A stretch of 64,000 nt of DNA from Saccharospirillum salsuginis (GTDB lineage: Bacteria > Pseudomonadota > Gammaproteobacteria > Pseudomonadales > Natronospirillaceae), in the NCBI RefSeq assembly GCF_014651855.1, contig NZ_BMXR01000005.1, positions 133,471-197,470 on the forward strand, written 5' to 3'. A program made the position numbers and the translations under genes. Positions 45,518-55,140 of the stretch are shown piece after piece. The notes below the pieces were generated by a model. It worked only from the letters and a program-made list of their open reading frames with translations, did no database searches and was not told the origin of the DNA. Each line of letters starts with the position of its first letter. Positions within the stretch are counted from its first letter, which is position 1.

Positions 45518-45650
45518 GTAGGGTAGAAGAGGCCGAAGGCCGTTATCTACCGGTTTTGGGGCGGTGGATGGCGTGGGGGTTTGTTGGGTGGGCTTCGCCC
45601 ACTTGGCAGATAACGCTGTCGCCCGATGTGTCGGACCACTTCTGCCCTAC
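45518..45650. repeat. Intergenic foldback repeat
   Basis: GTAGGGTAGAAG at the left end and CTTCTGCCCTAC at the right end are inverted copies with one mismatch. CGTTATCTACC/GGCAGATAACG form inner arms, and GTGGGCTTCGCCCAC lies in the centre. The sequence style (GTAGGG...CGTTATCT) resembles intergenic palindromic repeats common in gammaproteobacteria. It contains no gene. It occupies the gap upstream of the response regulator, beside the R1 element. Confidence 0.6.
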
Positions 45651-45690
45651 AGGTTACCCCGGAAAAGTGGAATACGTCGATGATGGCTAG

Positions 45691-45802
45691 TACCGGAGGT
45701 TGGGTCAGCTCTGGAGGGGACATCTGAGCCAGGGATGGCGAAGCTAAGCCTACATGGATGTATTTACGGCGGTCTCCGGAAGAGCTTACCCAACCTCCTG
45801 TA
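45691..45802 (-). repeat. Three-way-junction element R1
   Basis: Outer arms TACCGGAGGTTGGGT... and ...ACCCAACCTCCTGTA pair over about 30 bases with a few mismatches. Inside, on the minus strand, lie the conserved hairpin TACAT-CC-ATGTA, then a short variable hairpin GCCA-TCCC-TGGC and a GATGTCCCC junction. It is the first copy of a family of seven (see R2 to R7) and lies just upstream of the VWA-associated membrane gene. Confidence 0.8.
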
Positions 45803-45879
45803 CGGGTTAATAGCACAACTCACAGATTTTTCACCGGGCCGTTCGACACTCTCCTCCGTCAACCAAAGGAGGAACCCTT

Positions 45880-47427
45880 ATGTTCATGCAACTATTGACC
45901 GTCTGGTCCGACACCATCGCCGTGTCCGCCGCCATATGGCTCGTCCTCCTGGTCACCGTCCTGTACCTGGGGCGTGGCCAGGCCCATCAACTGTTTGAAA
46001 CCACCGGCCGCGCCCTGTTCAACGCCATGCGCCTGGCCGCTCACGCCGTTCTGCGCCTGGAAAAGCGCCTGGTCGAGCGCAATCGTGACGTCCTGCTCGC
46101 CATGGGGCGCAACGCCGCCGAGAAAACCATCGAACGCGAGTTCACCCGGGTCAGCACCCTGGTCGACCGCGATCTCGGCCAATACCCCACGCTGCACCGC
46201 AAAATCGCCGACACCATCGACAAGATCGAGGACGACTACCGCGAATCGATCCAGTCGACGCCACTGCCGCCGGCCTGGTCCGAAGTTGTCGACACCATCG
46301 CCAGCCTGCCGAGCAGCGCCGACCCGGCTCTGAACAAGATATTGACCAACATCCAGGAAGCGATCGAAGACTCGCACGAGGAAACACTCAAGGCGTTCCA
46401 GAAAGCCACGCTCGAGCGGCACCGCCACCTGTCCGCCATGCAACCGCACTGGCGCTCGCTGCAGGGCAACATGGACAAGGTCAAATCGACGCTCGACAGC
46501 CTGGAAGAACGCACCCGCACCATCGACGGCCAGATGGACCGTTACGAGTCCATCCGCAAAGCCGAGGAACCGGCTGTGAATGCCCTGACCGCCTCGTCCA
46601 TCACGCAGTTCTTCATCGCCGGCCTGGTGTTGGTCATCGCCAGCCTCGGCGGTCTGATCAACTTCCAGTTGATCGCCCTGCCGATGTCCGAAATGGTTGG
46701 CGGCAACAGCTATATCGGTGCGTTGAAGACGTCCGACATCGCCGCACTGGTCATCATCCTGGTCGAGATCGCCATGGGGTTGTTCCTGCTGGAGTCGCTG
46801 CGCATCACCCACCTGTTCCCGGTGATCGGCAGCATGGACGACCGGCTGCGCCGGCGCATGATCGTCATTACGCTGACCATTCTGACCATCCTGGCCAGCA
46901 TCGAGGCCTCGCTCGCCTACATGCGCGACCTGCTGGCACTGGACCGCGCCGCACTGCAGCAATCGCTGGCCGGGGTCGGCGTGGTCGAAGCCCAGTTCCG
47001 CTGGATTCCGTCCATCGGCCAGATGGTCATGGGTTTCATCCTGCCGTTCGCCCTGGCCTTCGTGGCGATCCCGCTGGAATCCTTCATCCACGCGCTGCGC
47101 ACCGTGCTCGGCATCCTCACGGTCGGCTTGTTGCGTACCGTTCGTGTCGGTCTGCGTCTGGTCGGTTCGCTGAGTCGTCACGCCTGCCAGATCCTGGCGC
47201 ATGTGTACGACCTGATCATCATGGTGCCGCTGGGCGTCGAACGCCTGATCCGCGAGCGTTCCACAGCACCGAGACTGGTCGAGCGTGAAGCGAACGCCAC
47301 CGCCGCCAAAGAAGAGCCGCCGTTCGACCTGGACGAGACTCCGGAACCGGCCAAGCGAGCGCCGAAACGCCGCCGCACGCCGAAAATCGACCCGGAACCC
47401 CCAACCGCACAGGAGGCCACATCATGA
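45880..47427 (+). CDS. Hypothetical multi-helix membrane protein, partner of a VWA lipoprotein, 515 aa
   Basis: The start follows AAAGGAGGAACCC. One N-terminal helix (AAIWLVLLVTVLYLG) precedes about 190 residues of charged, coiled-coil-like helix (RHLSAMQPHWRSLQGNMDKVKSTLDSLEERTRTIDGQM). Four more helices follow (FFIAGLVLVIASLGGLINF, IAALVIILVEIAMGLFLL, MIVITLTILTILASIEASL, MVMGFILPFALAFVAIPL). The tail is basic and proline-rich (AKRAPKRRRTPKIDPEPP). Overlap by ATGA with the VWA lipoprotein gene implies a complex at the inner membrane. I do not recognise the family. Confidence 0.75.
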   Translation: MFMQLLTVWSDTIAVSAAIWLVLLVTVLYLGRGQAHQLFETTGRALFNAMRLAAHAVLRLEKRLVERNRDVLLAMGRNAAEKTIEREFTRVSTLVDRDLGQYPTLHRKIADTIDKIEDDYRESIQSTPLPPAWSEVVDTIASLPSSADPALNKILTNIQEAIEDSHEETLKAFQKATLERHRHLSAMQPHWRSLQGNMDKVKSTLDSLEERTRTIDGQMDRYESIRKAEEPAVNALTASSITQFFIAGLVLVIASLGGLINFQLIALPMSEMVGGNSYIGALKTSDIAALVIILVEIAMGLFLLESLRITHLFPVIGSMDDRLRRRMIVITLTILTILASIEASLAYMRDLLALDRAALQQSLAGVGVVEAQFRWIPSIGQMVMGFILPFALAFVAIPLESFIHALRTVLGILTVGLLRTVRVGLRLVGSLSRHACQILAHVYDLIIMVPLGVERLIRERSTAPRLVEREANATAAKEEPPFDLDETPEPAKRAPKRRRTPKIDPEPPTAQEATS

Positions 47428-48116
47428 AACTGGTGAATTCCGCCGCTACGATGACCCGACGCCTGGTGTTCGGTCTGGTCATCGCCGGATTCGTCGGCAG
47501 CCTGCTTTCGGGCTGCGGCGAACCGCCGGTCCAGAACCGGTCCGTCTACATGCTGATCGACACCTCCGGCACCTACACCCAGCAGTTGGACAAGGCCGAG
47601 AAGATCATGAACTACCTGCTGGCGACACTGGGCAGCGGCGACTCGCTCGCCCTTGCCCGCATCGACAGCGCCAGCTTCAGCGAAAAGGACATCGTCGCCA
47701 AAGCCACCTTCGACGAACGGCCGAGTACGGCCAACGACCAGAAGCGGTTGTTCCAGCACCGGATGCAGAAGTTCATCACCGCCATCGAACGCGGCAGCGC
47801 GCACACCGACATCACCGGCGGCGTGTTGCAGGCGGTCGACTTCCTGAACGAGACCGGCGCCGACGAGAAATACGTGCTGATCTTCTCCGACCTGGAAGAG
47901 GACCTGCCCGAAGGCCACGTGCGCAACTTCCCGATCGACGTCGAAGGCATTGAAGTGGTCGCGCTGAACGTGACCAAACTGACTCAGGACAACATCGACC
48001 CGCGCGACTACGAGAACCGCCTGGAGGAATGGCAGAGCCGCGTCATCGACGGCGGCGGCCGCTGGCGCGTGCTGAACGACCTGGAACGCATGGACCGGCT
48101 GATCGCCCTGCGCTGA
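47424..48116 (+). CDS. VWA-domain lipoprotein, 230 aa
   Basis: A signal with lipobox SLLSGC (Cys near residue 31) is followed by a von Willebrand A-like domain. VYMLIDTSGTYTQ carries the first metal-site motif DxSGT, GSAHTDITGGVLQAVDF supplies the Thr, and VLIFSDLEEDLPEG supplies the later Asp. The metal-ion-dependent adhesion site thus looks intact. It is translationally coupled to the 515-residue membrane protein. Such pairs may act in envelope stress, assembly or defence, but no known system is matched. Convincing coding, function unknown. Confidence 0.8.
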   Translation: MKLVNSAATMTRRLVFGLVIAGFVGSLLSGCGEPPVQNRSVYMLIDTSGTYTQQLDKAEKIMNYLLATLGSGDSLALARIDSASFSEKDIVAKATFDERPSTANDQKRLFQHRMQKFITAIERGSAHTDITGGVLQAVDFLNETGADEKYVLIFSDLEEDLPEGHVRNFPIDVEGIEVVALNVTKLTQDNIDPRDYENRLEEWQSRVIDGGGRWRVLNDLERMDRLIALR

Positions 48117-48196
48117 TGGAACACAGCGATCGTTCGACGCATCCGTGCGTTTTGAACGATACTGGGGCATGACCGAGCACACTCAGGACACCGGCC

Positions 48197-49081
48197 ATGC
48201 CCCAATCGCTTGACCAGGTACCGCTGTACACCCTCTACGGCGAGCACGACCTTGCCGACAGCGCCGACTTCATACACATCGAACCCATCGCCTCGCGCAG
48301 CCGCGATCGCGACTGGACCATCACCCCGCACCGCCACGGGCGCATGCTGCAACTCATCGTCCTCTACCGGGGCGCCGTCGAAGCCAGCCTGGACGACCAA
48401 CACCTCACCTCCCACGACCCGGCCTGCCTGGTCATCCCCCCGGGCGTTATCCACGGTTTCCAGTTCGCCCCCGATACCAAGGGCATTGTCCTCACCGTCG
48501 CCGAAACCCTGCTTATGCGCGAAGAGCTCGCCCCCTGTCGCCCCTACTTCGACCCATTGCTCGGCCAGACCGAACTGCTCCACTTCGACCCAGACTCTGA
48601 ACTCTACGACCAGCTCAAACGCTACCTCAGCGACCTCCAGACCGAATTCAACAGTCTCTACGCCGGCCGACGCCCCATGTGCGAATGGCTCGTCCGCCTC
48701 GTGCTCATGACCGTCGCCCGGCAACGCAACCGCCAGGGCGCCATCGCCCGGGACAACACCGAACTCGTCTCCGTCCTCCACGACTTCCGCCAACTGATCG
48801 AAGACCACTACCTCGACCACTGGAAAGTCGAAGACTACGCCACCGCCCTCAACCTCACTCCGCACCGGCTCAACCGACTGTGTCATCTGGGCATGCACAA
48901 AAACGCCAAGTCACTGATTCAGGAACGACTGACCGTCGAAGCCAAGCGGAAGCTGATCTACACCCGAAACCACATCGACCAGATCGCGTTCGACCTCGGG
49001 TTCGCCGACCCCGGGTATTTTTCTCGGTTCTTCAAGAAGCAGGTGGGAGAGTCGCCCAAGGAGTATCGGGAACGGTATTGA
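48197..49081 (+). CDS. pobR: AraC-family regulator, probable activator of pobA (PobR-like)
   Basis: A 294-residue regulator with an N-terminal cupin effector domain (WTITPHRHGRMLQLIVLYRG, CLVIPPGVIHGFQF) and a C-terminal AraC DNA-binding domain (YATALNLTPHRLNRLCHLGMHKN; DQIAFDLGFADPGYFSRFFKKQVGESPKEY). This architecture matches PobR, which activates 4-hydroxybenzoate hydroxylase in response to 4-hydroxybenzoate. The gene lies 566 bases upstream of pobA in the same direction instead of divergently, and two R elements fill the space. No target site can be defined by eye. Confidence 0.8.
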   Translation: MPQSLDQVPLYTLYGEHDLADSADFIHIEPIASRSRDRDWTITPHRHGRMLQLIVLYRGAVEASLDDQHLTSHDPACLVIPPGVIHGFQFAPDTKGIVLTVAETLLMREELAPCRPYFDPLLGQTELLHFDPDSELYDQLKRYLSDLQTEFNSLYAGRRPMCEWLVRLVLMTVARQRNRQGAIARDNTELVSVLHDFRQLIEDHYLDHWKVEDYATALNLTPHRLNRLCHLGMHKNAKSLIQERLTVEAKRKLIYTRNHIDQIAFDLGFADPGYFSRFFKKQVGESPKEYRERY

Positions 49082-49147
49082 TGGCTTCTACGTAGCCATT
49101 CTTTAGATCAGTGGAATACGACTATTGTGCCTAAACCCGCACCGGTT

Positions 49148-49257
49148 GCCGGGTAGACCTATACGGGGTCGCGCGGGGTGCCGCCCACTCAACCCATCCA
49201 TGGGGGCTTGACGGCCGCCGTCCGGGCGGCCGACATCCCCGTATAGGTCTACCCGGC
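49148..49257 (+). repeat. Three-way-junction element R2
   Basis: A perfect 21-bp outer stem (49148-49168 with 49237-49257; sequence GCCGGGTAGACCTATACGGG...). Inside are the conserved CCCAT-CC-ATGGG hairpin followed by GGCTTG, and a second hairpin GGCCGCC-GTCC-GGGCGGCC ending at the GACATCCCC junction. Same layout as R5 with different stem sequences. It lies after pobR. Confidence 0.85.
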
Positions 49258-49366
49258 ACCCGGCGCTAGCCCCTATCGAATTCGCAAACTTGAGCTAACT
49301 GAATTCTCTTAAACCTAATGAAAAAGGGACTGTTTATTGATTGAGGCACCGTCGTGAGCGGGCGGC

Positions 49367-49463
49367 GGCGGGGGATACCCTTCCGGGGATATCTGAGGCA
49401 TGGATGCCGAAGTTAAGCCCCCATGGATGGGTACACGGCGGCCCCGGAAGGGTATCCCCCGCC
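49367..49463 (-). repeat. Three-way-junction element R4
   Basis: A perfect 22-bp outer stem, GGCGGGGGATACCCTTCC... at 49367-49388 pairing with 49442-49463. On the minus strand the inside shows CCCAT-CC-ATGGG, GGCTT, then the variable hairpin GGCAT-CC-ATGCC and the GATATCCCC junction. Only 110 bases from R2 and in opposite orientation. The remaining sequence up to pobA must hold its promoter. Confidence 0.85.
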
Positions 49464-49586
49464 ACCGGTCGCGGACCACAACCACCTGACCAACTAACCA
49501 CCACACCATCCCACTACCACTCACCACCCCTTACGAAAAGTACAAGTATTAACCCGTTCCGTGCATTCAGTGACGAAACCCTCTGA

Positions 49587-50861
<1,275 letters not shown>

Positions 50862-50952
50862 GTTCGACTTCTGCCTATCTTAATTTAGTGCCAAGAGCTT
50901 ATTCCTCGCCACCTTTTTGAGGGGCACCCTGCTATTGGGTGCCAGGAATCCG

Positions 50953-51067
50953 CGCACGGCACCGGGTACTCCCCTGGCGGGTCGCCACAAGTACATCCAT
51001 GTAGGCTCGGCGGCTCGCATCCATGCGAGCCGACGCCCCGCCAGTGGAGCACCCGGTACCCTGCGCT
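50953..51067 (+). repeat. Three-way-junction element R3
   Basis: Outer arms of about 30 bases (GCGCACGGCACCGGGTACTC... pairing with ...GAGCACCCGGTACCCTGCGC) with a few mismatches. Inside is TACAT-CC-ATGTA then GGCTC, and the second hairpin GGCTCGCAT-CC-ATGCGAGCC at the GAC junction. It lies 92 bases after pobA and may act as its terminator. Confidence 0.8.
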
Positions 51068-51262
51068 AATCCGACGCAACATCCCGCCCTACATCAATTC
51101 ATTCCACCATGCTGAAAGCAACTGGCTATCCAGAGTTCGTCGACCGAAGCGGATATGAAGAGTGTCACTACCGAACAGGTGAGTTTTTACTGGCAAATAT
51201 GTGCACCTAGGTGAGTTGCTCGGTTTCAAGGGAGGGGATAGGTAATTGAATGGAGAGAGTCA

Positions 51263-51378
51263 GCGCCCGGTAGCGGGTATGCCACTGGCGGGACGTCGGT
51301 CCGCAGGGACGCGGACCGCCGAGCTTACATGGATGTACTTGCAGCGACCCGCCAGGGGCATACCCGGTGGCGGGTGCG
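51263..51378 (-). repeat. Three-way-junction element R7
   Basis: Inner part of the outer stem is GGGTATGCCACTGGCGGG with CCCGCCAGGGGCATACCC (one mismatch). On the minus strand the inside has TACAT-CC-ATGTA and the second hairpin GGTCCGC/GCGGACC. It lies 70 bases after the toxin gene stop (leftward) and in opposite orientation to R3, which is 195 bases away. Confidence 0.8.
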
Positions 51379-51447
51379 GGTTCATGCCACCGGATCGTAC
51401 CGTGCCGAAGTTAAAAGTGGCACAGAAACAATCCACTGGCACCACCA

Positions 51448-52725
51448 TTACATGGACTGCTGCAGAGCCCCTTCAACCGTGAGGTTTACGTTGGTCACAC
51501 GATTCTCCCAGTCGTAATTCTCGACATTCACCAGGGTGACATCGCCACTGTCGGTGCTGCGCCGAATACGTTCCGACGGTTGCTCGTGCTTCGAAATGGA
51601 ATCCAGCGGTACCGCCGGCCCGGCGGTGATGTTGTATTGGCTGGCATCGACGGCGGTGAACTTGCCGTTCATAGGGGCACCGTACTTGCGTTTGGTGATG
51701 TTGCCCAGAGCCCATCTTATGGAACCTGCGCCGAACTCGTTGATCATCCAGTCCCAATCCCATTGGCTGTAGCCATTGATCTGCCGGTGCAGGTATTGAT
51801 CGAGCACATCTTCGGCCGCGTTGAACCCGTTACGTTCACCGAAGGTGTAGACCTCCCACGGGCGATCGGTCGGGTGGTCGGTCCGGGCATTGCCTCCCCA
51901 ACGCAAAAAGTTCTCATACGTCAGGTCGTAGTCCATGTACATCTGGGACGTGTAGGGGATATCGGCCGTTTGCTTGAAGAAGGTGATGGTGATTTCGCGC
52001 TTGGTACGCGGTGGCATTTCCGCCCGGTATTGCGCGCTTTGCGATACCGTGGTGGTTTCACCGTTGGTTTCACTCCAGCCCTGGGTGGCACTGAATTCCG
52101 CATTGATTTCCGTTTTGCTGCCCATCACACCCAGGTCAAACTCGTAGGTGTTGGTGATGCCGATGGTTTCGGAAAACGAATAGTTTTCTTCCTTCGACCA
52201 GCTCTCGGTTTCGTCGTAGGTCAGAGTGGCGACCTTGGTGTCGGTGGTGTTGCCTTCGTTGCGGATTTCATAGGTGACCGTCTTGATCGGTACCCGGTTG
52301 TACACCTGCGGCTCACCGAGTTCGAGGTCGGCCGGGTTGGTGACGAAGCGAATGTTCTTCAGTTGCATCTTCAGACGTTCACTGGAGCGATACCCGCCCG
52401 AGTAGGGGTCGTTGCTGTTGTACCGCGCCTGGAGGGTGTACTGACTGCTGTTGTCCTGATAGATGCTGAAGTCTTCACCGACGTACTGTGATCCGGTGCC
52501 GCCGCACCAGCCATACCCCAGGTAATGCGCCAGGTACGCCAGTGGTTTGTGAAAATCCGCGTCGGAAATAATACTGTACTTCAGACTGGCCGCATCCTGC
52601 TGACCGTACATCTTGTCCGAGTAATTCGGAATGTCGTCGTTGACTTGAGCCTGAACGGCCAGGGGGAAGGACAGAGCGCCGGTCAGTGCGAAGGCCAGGG
52701 TGGCCTTGGAGCTGGAAAGAGTCAT
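51448..52725 (-). CDS. Aerolysin-family beta-pore-forming toxin (putative)
   Basis: A 425-residue secreted protein. The signal peptide ends ...FPLAVQA near residue 26; AAAGGAAAACAAC precedes the ATG. Residues 64-86 contain YLAHYLGYGW and SQYVGEDF, nearly identical to the aerolysin block YLAHYLGYAW...SQYVGEDM. Residues about 180-260 (TNTYEFDLGV, SATQGWSETNGETTTVS) match the strand region that forms the pore. FLRWGGNARTDHPTDRPW and the WDWDW motif follow. Near residues 386-389, RIRR sits where proaerolysin has its protease activation site, leaving a 36-residue C-terminal peptide. The N-terminal lobe of Aeromonas aerolysin is missing. It should oligomerise on target membranes after cleavage; targets are unknown. 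No immunity or secretion gene is adjacent. Confidence 0.85.
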   Translation of the reverse strand: MTLSSSKATLAFALTGALSFPLAVQAQVNDDIPNYSDKMYGQQDAASLKYSIISDADFHKPLAYLAHYLGYGWCGGTGSQYVGEDFSIYQDNSSQYTLQARYNSNDPYSGGYRSSERLKMQLKNIRFVTNPADLELGEPQVYNRVPIKTVTYEIRNEGNTTDTKVATLTYDETESWSKEENYSFSETIGITNTYEFDLGVMGSKTEINAEFSATQGWSETNGETTTVSQSAQYRAEMPPRTKREITITFFKQTADIPYTSQMYMDYDLTYENFLRWGGNARTDHPTDRPWEVYTFGERNGFNAAEDVLDQYLHRQINGYSQWDWDWMINEFGAGSIRWALGNITKRKYGAPMNGKFTAVDASQYNITAGPAVPLDSISKHEQPSERIRRSTDSGDVTLVNVENYDWENRVTNVNLTVEGALQQSM

Positions 52726-52959
52726 GTTGTTTTCCTTTATTGTTGCTATGGGCAGTGGTTCGCTGAACTGACACCAAGTCGTTTTGATGACAGAACCCCG
52801 CCGACCGAATGCTGTGCAAACGGTCAACGTACTGCGGCAATTCCGGCTCCTTGTGGAATTGTCGTACAACAACACCATCATGACGGATTGTCTTTCAGGC
52901 GTGCAAAGGAAAGGTCGTGATTTGTGCGTAAGTCGTCGTTTTTTTGCGCACTGTTTCAG

Positions 52960-53319
52960 TCAGTGCAAGGCCTTCTTCGGCAAACAACAATGACGGCACA
53001 TGGTGACTTCAAAATAGAGGCGACGCACTTCACGTTTCAATGCGGAATCGCGGGCGAGGTTTTCCATTCGCTGTAAGGGTGTGTAGATGGCGTCCAGGCA
53101 AGCGCAGCGCCAACGCACGGGCAAGTTGACGTCATTAATGGTGTCGAGCAACAGGTGGTATTGAAGGCGCAGTCGATCCCAATCGGTACCTTCTCGGGTC
53201 TCCGTGCCCGAAAGATCGGTCTGCAACCAGTACTGAATCAATGCGGGGTTGTCGGGCTCGCGGGCAAATCGAATTTTGTGCAGCAATTGATGGGAGGACG
53301 GGAGTTGAGTGTCGGCCAT
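52960..53319 (-). CDS. FagA-like iron-regulated small protein, 119 aa
   Basis: A basic 119-residue cytoplasmic protein with LLLDTINDVNLPVRWRCACLDAIYTPLQRMENLA and a C-terminal REVRRLYFEVTMCRHCC. The pattern (LLLDT..D..LP..WR..CLD..Y.PL) recalls FagA, a protein of unknown function encoded in Fur-regulated operons of pseudomonads. The Cys cluster at the end could bind metal. It lies downstream of a 31-residue membrane peptide gene and a consensus-like Fur box at 53719-53741. Family assignment is from memory and tentative. Confidence 0.5.
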   Translation of the reverse strand: MADTQLPSSHQLLHKIRFAREPDNPALIQYWLQTDLSGTETREGTDWDRLRLQYHLLLDTINDVNLPVRWRCACLDAIYTPLQRMENLARDSALKREVRRLYFEVTMCRHCCLPKKALH

Positions 53320-53355
53320 GCGGCGTTACCTGTCGTCTGAATGCCGGGGTGAATT

Positions 53356-53451
53356 TCAGATGGGCAACACGCCCATGTTGACGACCAGTACCGCCAGAAC
53401 GAACACCACACTGACACCGACCAGGGCGAGAATTTTATCGGACAGTTCCAT
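53356..53451 (-). CDS. Predicted 31-residue membrane peptide
   Basis: The short frame MELSDKILALVGVSVVFVLAVLVVNMGVLPI starts at an ATG preceded by AAAGGAAATCGTC at ideal spacing and contains one membrane helix from Ile7 to Val25. The strong ribosome site and clean hydrophobic helix argue for a real small protein, in the same direction as the FagA-like gene 36 bases further on. Confidence 0.5.
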   Translation of the reverse strand: MELSDKILALVGVSVVFVLAVLVVNMGVLPI

Positions 53452-53718
53452 GACGATTTCCTTTCAACGCTCAAGTGGCAAAAAAACCAGCCGGGATGTC
53501 GGAGCTCACCGATGCATCCCGGCCGGAAACTATCCAGCACCGAGGCTTCCCTGCCCGCTTACCGTTTCAACCAGACCCCTGAACGACAGAGGGAGAGTAA
53601 AGGCGTCTGGAGAGCTTCGTCCCAAATCATGCAAAGCTCGAAGGCGTCCCTGTTCCCCGGGTTTTATGTGGACCGTGCTCCAACCCGGGGTTCGGTGCTG
53701 AATCGACCTTCACGAACC

Positions 53719-53741
53719 ATGCTAATGATAATAATTAGCAT
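53719..53741 (-). promoter_or_regulatory. Fur box upstream of the FagA-like unit
   Basis: ATGCTAAT and ATTAGCAT flank GATAATA: a 23-bp interrupted palindrome. The inner 19 bases GCTAATGATAATAATTAGC match 16 of 19 positions of the Fur consensus. It lies between divergent iron genes, in the 500-base gap 53452-53952 that otherwise shows only promoter-like AT-rich DNA. Confidence 0.75.
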
Positions 53742-53824
53742 TTGCAAATAATTTTTCCAGACTTCGCTCGCACGTCGCAATGGCATGGCAGCCATTTACA
53801 AGTGAGCATACCTCTCAAACAGTA

Positions 53825-53853
53825 TTGAAAATGAGAACACCTATCAATATTAT
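53825..53853 (+). promoter_or_regulatory. Promoter with overlapping Fur-like box for the iron-binding-protein gene
   Basis: TTGAAA (53825-53830), a 17-base spacer and TATTAT (53848-53853). GAAAATGAGAACACCTATC (53827-53845) matches 13 of 19 Fur consensus positions and fills the spacer. The gene starts 100 bases downstream. Confidence 0.6.
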
Positions 53854-53952
53854 ACTCAGCCAGGTTCGTCCTCGCTTTTCCCCTCTCCCTCTTTCTGTAA
53901 AGCGTGGGCGCAACCTGCCGAATCACTGACGCTGCAGTAAGGACCCACACCT

Positions 53953-54873
53953 ATGCGACGCACATCGATCATGAAAAAGGCCGCGCTCTCTGTCGCGGCG
54001 GTTCTGGGCGGTCTGGCCCACGCCGACTCTGTCACCATTGAGCATGCCATGGGCACGACAACGCTCGAGGACACTCCGAAACGCATTGTCACCCTGTATC
54101 AGGGTGCGACCGATGCGGCTGTCGCGCTGGGAATCACACCGGTCGGCGTCGTCGAATCCTGGGTCGAGAAGCCCATGTACCATTACCTGCGGGACGAGTT
54201 GGACGGTGTGCCCCAGGTCGGCCTGGAAACCCAGCCCAACCTCGAAGAAATCGCCAAGCTGAACCCGGATCTGATCGTCGCGGCCAAGATGCGTCACGAA
54301 AAGGTCTACGATCAATTGGCGCAGATCGCACCGACCGTGACGCACGAGACGGTCTTCATGTTCAAGGAAACCCTGGACCTGATCGCCAAGGCGACCGACC
54401 ACCAGGACGAAGCCGACGCCTGGCACGAGCAATGGGACGCGCGAATCGCGGAATTCCAGAACGAAGTCTCCGGGCTCGACAGCATCGACTGGCCGCAAAA
54501 GGTCGCCCTGCTGAATTTCCGCAACGACCACGCCCGAATTTATTACTCAAGCTTCGCCGGCAACATTCTGAACGAGCTCGGGTTCGAACGCCCCGAAGCG
54601 CACAAAGAGGACGTCTGGGGCGTGAAGCTGACCAGCAAGGAAAGCATCCCGAGCATGAACGCCGATGCGTTCTTCATTTTCATTACCGAGACCGACCCGA
54701 CCGTTGTGGAAAACTTCGAAGACTGGACCAGCCACCCGCTGTGGAACACGCTGGACGCCGTCAAGAACGATCAGGTCTACCGCGTCGATGAAGTCGACTG
54801 GAACATGGCCGGCGGACCGCTGGCGGCCGAACGCATGGTGGACAGCATCTTCGAGCACTACGGGCTGGAGTAA
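53953..54873 (+). CDS. Iron-siderophore periplasmic binding protein (FecB-like)
   Basis: A 306-residue type-3 periplasmic binding protein. The signal is MRRTSIMKKAALSVAAVLGGLAHA; then VTIEHAMGTTTLEDTPKRIVTLYQGATDAAVALG, EIAKLNPDLIVAAKMRHEKVYDQLAQIAPTV and NNxLxx-type C-terminal strands typical of ferric-siderophore or citrate binding proteins. AAGGACC precedes the ATG. It is followed by two FecCD permease genes, an R element lying between. Fur-like control is supported by the box in its promoter. Confidence 0.88.
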   Translation: MRRTSIMKKAALSVAAVLGGLAHADSVTIEHAMGTTTLEDTPKRIVTLYQGATDAAVALGITPVGVVESWVEKPMYHYLRDELDGVPQVGLETQPNLEEIAKLNPDLIVAAKMRHEKVYDQLAQIAPTVTHETVFMFKETLDLIAKATDHQDEADAWHEQWDARIAEFQNEVSGLDSIDWPQKVALLNFRNDHARIYYSSFAGNILNELGFERPEAHKEDVWGVKLTSKESIPSMNADAFFIFITETDPTVVENFEDWTSHPLWNTLDAVKNDQVYRVDEVDWNMAGGPLAAERMVDSIFEHYGLE

Positions 54874-54958
54874 CTCAAGTGTCTTGGTGGGCGGCCGAAA
54901 CCGGGGTGCCGGACCAGACGTACCGTCCCACCCTACGGGATCGATGGCAGGGCAGCCA

Positions 54959-55089
54959 GCCCCTGAGGCGGGGGTAGCCCTCTCAGGGGATGTCTGAGGC
55001 ATGGACTGGAGCGCCAGCCCGGACCGAACCCAAGCCCCCATGGACGGGTTCATGGCGGCCCCAGGGAGGGCTACCCCCGCCTCAGTGGC
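54959..55089 (-). repeat. Three-way-junction element R6
   Basis: Outer arms of about 31 bases (GCCCCTGAGGCGGGGGTAGC... with ...GCTACCCCCGCCTCAGTGGC) pair with few mismatches. On the minus strand the inside shows CCCGT-CC-ATGGG and GGCTTGGG, then a longer variable hairpin with CTGGCGCTCCAG and the GACATCCCC junction. It sits inside the presumed binding protein-permease transcript, so it would be transcribed. Confidence 0.8.
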
Positions 55090-55140
55090 GAACCCAACCT
55101 CAAAAGTCTTTTTATTTCTTGCTTTTTTGGGAACCTCGAC

